Shown here: piece after piece, positions 57,641-64,000 of the stretch
Layout of the letters: the number at the start of each line of letters is the position of its first letter
How positions within the stretch are numbered: position 1 is the first letter of the stretch
Origin: Gnetum montanum
Taxonomy: Eukaryota > Streptophyta > Gnetopsida > Gnetales > Gnetaceae
NCBI GenBank assembly: GCA_015680685.1
Contig: MNCI01000596.1
Span: forward strand, 89,677-153,676
Direction: 5' to 3'
Length of the DNA: 64,000 nt
The notes under the pieces: model-generated
Database searches by the model: none
What the model was told of the DNA's origin: nothing
The model's input: the letters and a program-made list of their open reading frames with translations, nothing else
Position numbers and translations under genes: made by a program

Positions 57641-60118
57641 GGAGTGTGGTTGGTTTGAAGGCTACTCAAGCGGTGGAACAGTGGAGGTGCTTGGAGGTTC
57701 AGAGGCACTGGCCATAGGTGTATGTGAGGTATGTTCAGATTATTGGGCCGAAAGAAAGGACGTTTTCATGGTTTGGATTCCAGTCCACTTAGCTGAGGTG
57801 TCGGTTGTAGGTTGAAAACCCTCGTAGCATTTCGTTGTTGCGACTGTGGCGGTATCTCTCCCTGCATAGGTGGAGTGGGTGGCAGTTGAGTGGGATGTTG
57901 TGGAGAAGGAGTGGCAGGAGAAGGTGATGGAGGATAGAAGAGATGTGGGTTTTCCCACCTGGGTGATGGAGATTGAGGTCAGAAATATTCTAGGAGGTGG
58001 TAATAACTTGAAAAGGCCGCATGACTGGAAAAGTCCTGTGGAGAGACCGGTTGCTGAACGTAGTATCCATATGGATCTGGCTGTTTGTAAGGGTACTACT
58101 GCCTTGGAGGTGGCATCTCCCATGCTTGTGGGTGCTGCCACTACTGGAAGTATTCATAAGGTTCCAATGGCGCTCCACTTGGATAGTATCCTTGTTGCTG
58201 GTGGAACTGCCTTGGGTTGCCTTGTGGGTAAGGCAACCTTCGCGGTGTTTGCCTCTTCGCCAAGAGAGGGTTCAATGCGTACACCCTAGACTCTTGAAGG
58301 TGTGACACCACAGGACAACATCCCTTAGGATGTTTATATTGGCATATGCCACATTCATCATCCTCCTTGGTGTCAAACTCTACAACCTGCTCTGCTACAG
58401 CAACTTTGCCCTTACCTTTATGTTGGGCATGTTCAGCTTCCTTCTTTCTATGCTAATCGCGATCATTACCTTGTTCTCTAAACTCTTCTACAATTTTTAG
58501 CACACTTTAGAATTTTCGTCCAAAGAGTCCCACATCTTATCAACCTTTGCTGATATTTTAGATGCAAACTTTTGTAAAGGTAAGGTATTTTGGTTCACCG
58601 CTGCTTCCAATGGTGATTCTTCCTCCTCGTCACAAAATTGGACCTCCCTGTTTTTGATGGAGGGATCTCGATTAAATTCTTCTGCACTCTCCTTCTTTCT
58701 AAGTTCCCCTTCCTCCTTGGCCACCTACTCAAGGAGGCACTGCAATTAATGGGCCCTTAGTTCCGACAGTCGTCCCTGGGTGTACACGCCAAGGGTCTTT
58801 TGTGTTTCAAAGCGAAGCCCATCAATGATGTGGCAAAGTTGTGCCTACTGAGAGTAGCCATGACCAAGGCACCGATGCAACAATGAATAGTACCTACTCA
58901 TGGCTGCATTCAAGGGTTCATGATTTCCTTATCTCCAGCCTTGGATTTGTTGTCTCTTATTGCCACTCTGTAGTACGTTTGATACTTATCATTAAAAATC
59001 TCAAGCATCGTACTCCATCTGCTAATTGATTCCGGTTCCAAGGACCAGTACTAGTTTTCTACTTCCTTGATGAGTGTGCGAGGGAACAGCTTCAACTTCT
59101 GCCAATCATTGTCAATGTTCTACAGGGTGCAGGCATCATGGAACGCCTGCAGGTGAGTTTGCAGATCACAATTGTATCTCCCTTCAAATCTAGGGATGTT
59201 GTTCATATTGACGCGCTTGATCCGGCTATCCTTTACATGCCTACTAGGGATTTGAACTACCTTGGCGATCTAGAGCATGCTCTGAGTAGCCAATAATGGC
59301 TCATCCGAGTCATAGTCCTGCTGAGGACCATGATGTCTATGATGATTCCGGCTACCCCTCCTTTTATGACTGCTAGCATCGCGCGATTGGTCGCGTGTTT
59401 TCTCAAGTTGTCCCTTTCGATCCTTTCAACCACCGTCCTTTCACTCCTTTCTACCTTGGTTACAATCAGAGTCTGAACTGGATGAAGGTATAGGGGAGTG
59501 AGAGGATGGAGAAGAGGGAGAAGAGTTGCCACCACTCTGGTGTCGGTCTTCCCCTCTACTCTGATGATAGCCTCAACCATCTTGCCCATCCTTACCACAT
59601 GACCCTCCATCCCCTTGAGGATCTTGGTCACTTAGAGGCTTGTTATGGATGATGGATTGAAGTTTCTGCTATCCCAAAGGAAGTTTGGTCGAATGGGAAT
59701 CATGAAAGATGGGTTCCTCATTATCTTGCAGCCCTTGCAAGAATAAGGGGTTATTGAATTTTTTCCCCTTCAGGTGTTCATATCTTTCTGCTTGCTGCTA
59801 GTCTCATGCTCATTGAGCCTCAGTGGGATGATAGTCCTAGTAGTTATGGTCCTCCATGACGTACTCCACTCCACGGTCCTGGATGCCAAGTCTGGTCAGA
59901 TTGTGGAACAACATTCCAGGAACCGATCGGTCGGGTGGTAGTACAATGTTGCCTTCCCATGTCCCGCCATCGCAGATGTTCATCCTGATGTAGGATGAAG
60001 GTAAAGTCTGAGACATAATCATCGGGATGCTTGTATATCACCTGACATTCTTGTGGCACCGATGGGTTGGATACATCTCTCCTATGAGAACACATGTTGG
60101 ATGTTAGATGATCCATTT
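57641..60118 (-). pseudogene. Element C gag (broken)
   Basis: It starts near MDHLTSNMCSHRRDV (60116). The N-terminal part has FTFILHQDEHLRW. An Arg/Ser/His-rich stretch at 59580-59330 precedes the capsid part: FEGRYNCDLQTHLQAFHDA (about 59200) and KLKLFPRTL. WPRRKGNLERR follows, then EVQFCDEEEESP (58650). The zinc-knuckle region ECGICQYKHPKGCC lies at 58350-58310, and then a long Pro/Gln-rich tail to about 57700. Three frames are used. Matching blocks occur in D and E. Confidence 0.82.
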
Positions 60119-60240
60119 AATCGGTGTACCTTACTTTTTTACTTAAATCTGCCTAGCGTGTGTAAATGTTACTATCCTGGGTCCGTTCCAATGACGTGAA
60201 TAATAATTTTAGTAAGGTTAGATGACGCATGTAAGACTAA

Positions 60241-60261
60241 CAGTCCCCGGCAACGGTGCTA
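60241..60261 (-). other. Primer-binding site of element C
   Basis: Minus-strand TAGCACCGTTGCCGGGGACTG, one base from the LTR end. It equals the tRNA-Asp-type site TGGCGCCGTTGCCGGGGA with two G-to-A changes. Confidence 0.8.
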
Positions 60262-60262
60262 A

Positions 60263-61168
60263 TGATGAGCGGCTAGGTACCCCTACGCCCAACCATGCAA
60301 ATCATGGGCATTCACACGCGACTCGGTCGAATTCCGTAGACTGTAAGCACTTAACATACACCAGACCTCTAACCAGCAAAACCCTTTGTTAGAACGGTCG
60401 TTATCTTCTCAACCTCACTTGTGAATATCTAGTGGCGATGGTTAAGTGAGATTGAGGCAATTGATTTTTATGGCTTTTTACTTTATCTTTTGGCATCTAA
60501 TTAAGGTGTGGAAAGTAAGGAATGAAATATTATCTAATCTATAATTATCCTAATCTGTATCTTAACTATTCTTAGCATAAGTATTTGATCCCATCCTTCG
60601 GGCATGTCTTGAGCATCCCCTAACAACTACTGGGTTACTAGACGTTAAGCATCACTGGGTTACCAAGCGTTGGGTTTATGTTCGAGATGGTTATACTTAT
60701 GGTTCCTATGAACTATGAATAAGCGATAGCAATTAAACTTAATAATGAGAGAAACTTAAGTAATTATCAAAGCATATAAATATTAAGCTAGAAATGCATA
60801 GAAATAGCTAAGTCCAAAATGCTGCAAAGAATGCTTGAAAGCTCGTCTTTATTGCCGTTCACACCAATGCGCTCAGATACATCAGTGCACGAATAAAGAG
60901 TTGGACACCTTCTTACACCTACTGCGGGCACTTGGAAAATATTCTATCTCCTGTAGAAACAAACTACAAGAGCTTCGCTACAACTAAAAAAAAGGTATTT
61001 CAAGGAGGCGGAAGACTCTCTTATTTATAGGCCGAAATAGGTGCTGCGTAAATGGGGCCACATTGACGCATGGAAGGATATGTCGATGGGGCTACGTTGA
61101 CGCGGCCGCGTATACAGGGTCCTGTATACGTAGCCTAGTAAACGCAGCGACCAACAAACACTTTATCA
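60263..61168 (-). repeat. 5' LTR of element C (906 bp)
   Basis: Partner of 48178-49083. TATAAATA is on the minus strand at 61029-61022, at the same offset as in the left LTR. The U3 inverted repeat GTATACAGG-GT-CCTGTATAC is at 61110-61129. Confidence 0.92.
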
Positions 61169-62398
61169 AACCCCAAAAAAATAAATAAGAGGCTAGAAAA
61201 AAAAGGCTAGCGGGATGCCCTTTTAGGTTTTCATTGTTATAATAGCCAATCCTTAAAAATCTCCCATTTGGGGTAGTTAAAGGATAAGGCTTTGCTCTTG
61301 GTCAAAAGCACCCTCACAGGTTCTCACCTCTTACTAAAGGGTTTCTTATAAAGACAAGTAGAAACTCTAAAAGAACACATCAATTAGATTTGAAATTCCA
61401 AGTCATAAATTCAATTCTAGTAGGTGTTGGAACCTTAGAATAATTATAATATAGTCCAATTAGATATTTGTAACTCAGCATTGCTCACAAGAATTGAACC
61501 CTTGATTTAGAGCTTTCAAATTAAGAATCTAGCTGTTGAATTAACAACTCATTATTTCTTGAGAGTTTTTTTGCTTAAAGCAAAAGCGATATCTTTGAGA
61601 ATATGATATTTAACTATGAAAAGAGATCATAGTTATGCACAAGTACATGTTCCTTAGGTTTCACATATTCCTATTGTTGATTTAGATGATTTTCAATCAG
61701 TTCTTCATAATAAAAAACATTGAAGAAGTCTATCTTACATGCCAAATCTACATAATGAACAACATATTCAAGATATTTTAATTGCTAATAGGTCAAGATT
61801 TGGAGATAATATCTTTTGATAATGTTAATTCTATTGATAGGGTTGGGGCTTCCTCCCCTTTTACCCAATGTTAATCTTTTCATGGAATGTCCAATTTCCT
61901 ATCCTAGAGAGAAGGTTTTTAAGGATTGGTTGCAAGGATGAAAATCTAAAAATACATCCTCAAAATAGTTAGGCCTTTCCTTCTTATTGATTTAGAGTTT
62001 CTCTTCTATGTAGTCCTCAGATTTTGTACTCTCTATTTTTATTTTTAAATATATATGTACGAGTCCAACACCCCTCATAGTTATGCACAAGTAATCAAAA
62101 ATACTTTACAAATAAAGTAAATAGAAAATAGAAACTAGACATACATGCTATCCATGTTAACAAACCTAATTATATTTATCATAACAATGATTGGACTCTT
62201 AATTTAAAAGTTTGAAATCACTGGATCATTGCTTCGATTATAGTGGAAAAGTTAGAAATCACAATGAGTAATGCTTAGTACAGTTCTGGAACCTGCTAGA
62301 GGCATGCTCTCAAATTCGGCCCTCTTGCTTTTCATAGGTGCCTTTCCAAACAGTAATGGGGATTATGGATAAGAAACGCTTGTGAATTGCAGTGTGCC
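61169..62398. other. Upstream region of the LdpA-like gene
   Basis: 1.2 kb of AT-rich sequence between the edge of element C and the start codon. No ORF or recognisable element. A TATATATG lies near 62050, too far from the ATG to assign. The core promoter should be in this interval. Confidence 0.5.
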
Positions 62399-64000
62399 AT
62401 GGAGTTGTTCGCTTTTCCATGCTTCCCTACCTATTACTCTGCACTGGAATCATCATATGCAAGACGCGTGCTTAAATTCAGGGCTTCATCTTTACATGAA
62501 TCGCCTTTCCATGCCAAACACTGGCACACTAACACTGACTGGATAAAAATTAAGCAGATGTTGCTACAGGCATCCGCTGCTGCAAGCACTTCTCCGTCTG
62601 AATCACTCAAAAATGGAACCTGGGTCAAGCTCATCTGCGGTGCTAGCTTTGAGGTTCCTAGTTTCGGCGTTTCTGTTTGTTTATTAATCCCCTTCACTTA
62701 TTTTTCCTTGCATGTCTGTGTATGTGTGTCTACATATATATAGAATGACTTTGGTATATGCATAATTGCAGGACGTTGTGGATATCAGAAATCTTTCCAT
62801 TGTTTATACCTTAGCCGGCGGTAATTCATCCAACTCAAAGCTAATAGAAATTGGCTTTTCCGTATTTTGTCCCTCGGAGGATTGCCTCACCATTATTACT
62901 AGGCTTCCGTTCATTTTTTATGCTAGCCAATGCTGTATGTCTTAAAAAATAAATTGCTGAGCAATGGACTTACTGATTCAATGATGCGCTTAGTAGTTCA
63001 AGAAAAGTTAGCAAAGCTGTCCATTGGTAGTCAATTTTGCGTTGAAATGGAACTTGTGTATACGGTTGCTGTATGTTCGTTCTGCTCGGGTTTAAGACTT
63101 AACTCTTTTTCTTCTTAATGAAAACGGAAATGCCGGTTTCTGTGGTGGCTGGAGTACTTTGCCCACATTAGAGTGCAAATCGCCAAATGCACAAAAAAAA
63201 AGAAAAAAAAATGTTCCCTGCCTCTGTAATATTTCAAGCCACATTGACAGCGTAGTTGTAACTTTTTGCTGGTAGGAATTTATCTGTTAATGTCTTGGTC
63301 TGATCAGATAGCAATGTGAAAATTAGATTCCCCACAGGAAATGACATGCATTCATGAGAATTGTATCCTTGTTTGCAGTGGACTGTATTGACTGTGCAGC
63401 AGATGCTTCTGTTGTAACTGCTGTAAACGAAGGAATAAGCATGGCCGAGAAGATTCGACATACACTGATTGCTGATGAAGTATTCCATAAGCCTTGGGTG
63501 ATGATCAGTGTCAACGATGACGAGGATGTTCACTTCAGAAAGGCATGTAGGTTTCATTGGTGGTGCCAACCCATTATCGAAAAGGACATGTTTCATTATT
63601 TTAAGAGTTTTGTTAATGCTTTCTTTTACATATGTAAGTTTAATTTACTATTCCATCAATAACATTCTTATGCTTTCCTCATTTCTTGTCTCTATGTCTA
63701 AGCTTTATCTCTTTTATTCTTAGAATGCCTTATTTTTACGAACTAAAAATCAAACAATACAATAAAAAGTAATAAGTAATACCATAAGTAAAATAATTCA
63801 TTCTAACTAGTTGCCCGGGGTTTTTATGCATTTACAATAAGTTGAGTTTGAAAATACTTCTTATGCCTGTTTGGGATTTTAGTAATTCTCATCTATTATA
63901 CGGTAGTAATTTTAACAGTCCAGTCATGTTATTTTAGCAAGAGAATTTTCTCATAAGGTTTTTGAATCTAGCAAGTTATTTAGTGACTGTCTGCTAACCT
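62399..64000 (+). CDS. LdpA-like 4Fe-4S protein, predicted plastid-targeted (5' part of gene)
   Basis: The ATG at 62399 has good context (GCCATGG). Exon 1 62399-62653 (85 codons), exon 2 62772-62820 and exon 3 63379-63546, joined by GT-AG introns with matching phases (0, 1, then 1 at the last donor GTAGGT). Residues 1 to about 70 are Ser/Ala/Arg-rich with few acids early, like a chloroplast transit peptide. Then follow GTWVKLICGAS, DVVDIRNLSIVYTLAG, VDCIDCAADASVV and KPWVMISVNDDEDVHFRKA, in the order of the N-terminal domain of cyanobacterial LdpA, an iron-sulphur protein linked to light input to the clock. The ferredoxin-type cysteines would lie in exons beyond 64000. There are no stops or frameshifts, unlike everything else in the window. 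Confidence 0.8.

Larger units (their letters stand above)
48178..61168 (-). mobile_element. Element C: full-length Athila-like retrotransposon (13 kb)
   Basis: Two LTRs of exactly 906 bp (48178-49083 and 60263-61168) differ mostly by transitions. On the minus strand the order is LTR, tRNA-Asp-type primer-binding site, gag, protease, RT, RNase H, integrase, spacer with internal promoter, long sense accessory ORF, polypurine tract and LTR. This is the best-preserved member of its family here, although all genes carry stops. No 5-bp target duplication is evident (GCCAA or GAAAG on the left, AACCC on the right). Confidence 0.9.

Noticed and set aside
62387-62398. Earlier start of the LdpA-like gene at 62387
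   Set aside because: That codon is TTG; the first ATG in frame is 62399, in good initiation context.
1-64000. tRNA, rRNA or organellar genes
   Set aside because: No cloverleaf-encoding or rRNA-like stretch was noticed; only tRNA-complementary primer-binding sites are present.

Overview
The window is nuclear DNA of a land plant, almost certainly one with a large, repeat-rich genome. A gymnosperm-like genome is my guess, but the sequence does not prove it. About 61 kb is nested, decayed Ty3/gypsy LTR retrotransposon sequence. The last 1.6 kb holds the 5' end of an ordinary intron-containing host gene for a predicted plastid protein that resembles cyanobacterial LdpA.

Layout (letters are mine). 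G (minus strand, Tat-like): 1-936 and 19413-24030, with one LTR in the window. A (plus, Tat-like, 18.5 kb, complete): 937-19412, inserted into G with target duplication AGGCC. B (plus, Athila-like, partial): 24031 to about 31000, and G is inserted into it. F (minus, chromovirus-like, partial): about 31650-35809. D and E (minus, Athila-like, gag but no pol): 35810-45478. H (plus, tail of a chromovirus pol and a possible LTR): 45479 to about 46787. C (minus, Athila-like, full-length with two 906-bp LTRs): 48178-61168. Host gene: 62399 to beyond the window end.

The most interesting object is inside element A. Between protease and reverse transcriptase lies a 5.8-kb block. Its antisense strand reads as an eight-exon gene (12117 down to 7824) with seven GT-AG introns. 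Codon phase is kept across all of them apart from one single-base frameshift in exon 6. The predicted protein of about 1,080 residues has an FCP1/HAD-phosphatase-like N-terminal region without the catalytic aspartates, a central region resembling the plant-transposon accessory domain, and a helical C-terminal region. It is broken by nine stop codons, each one transition away from CAG, CAA, CGA or TGG. Because the gene is antisense, its introns would not be removed from the sense genomic RNA, so it could survive retrotransposition intact.

The Athila-like elements C and B carry a different accessory gene: a long sense-strand ORF downstream of integrase behind its own internal TATA box. Short motifs suggest that its N-terminal region is related to the central region of the antisense protein of A. 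In both A and C, the short motif clustered upstream of the LTR TATA box is repeated upstream of the accessory gene. This suggests coordinated control of the LTR and the accessory promoter. All retrotransposon genes here carry stops and frameshifts, so the copies are fossils. The host gene reads cleanly.
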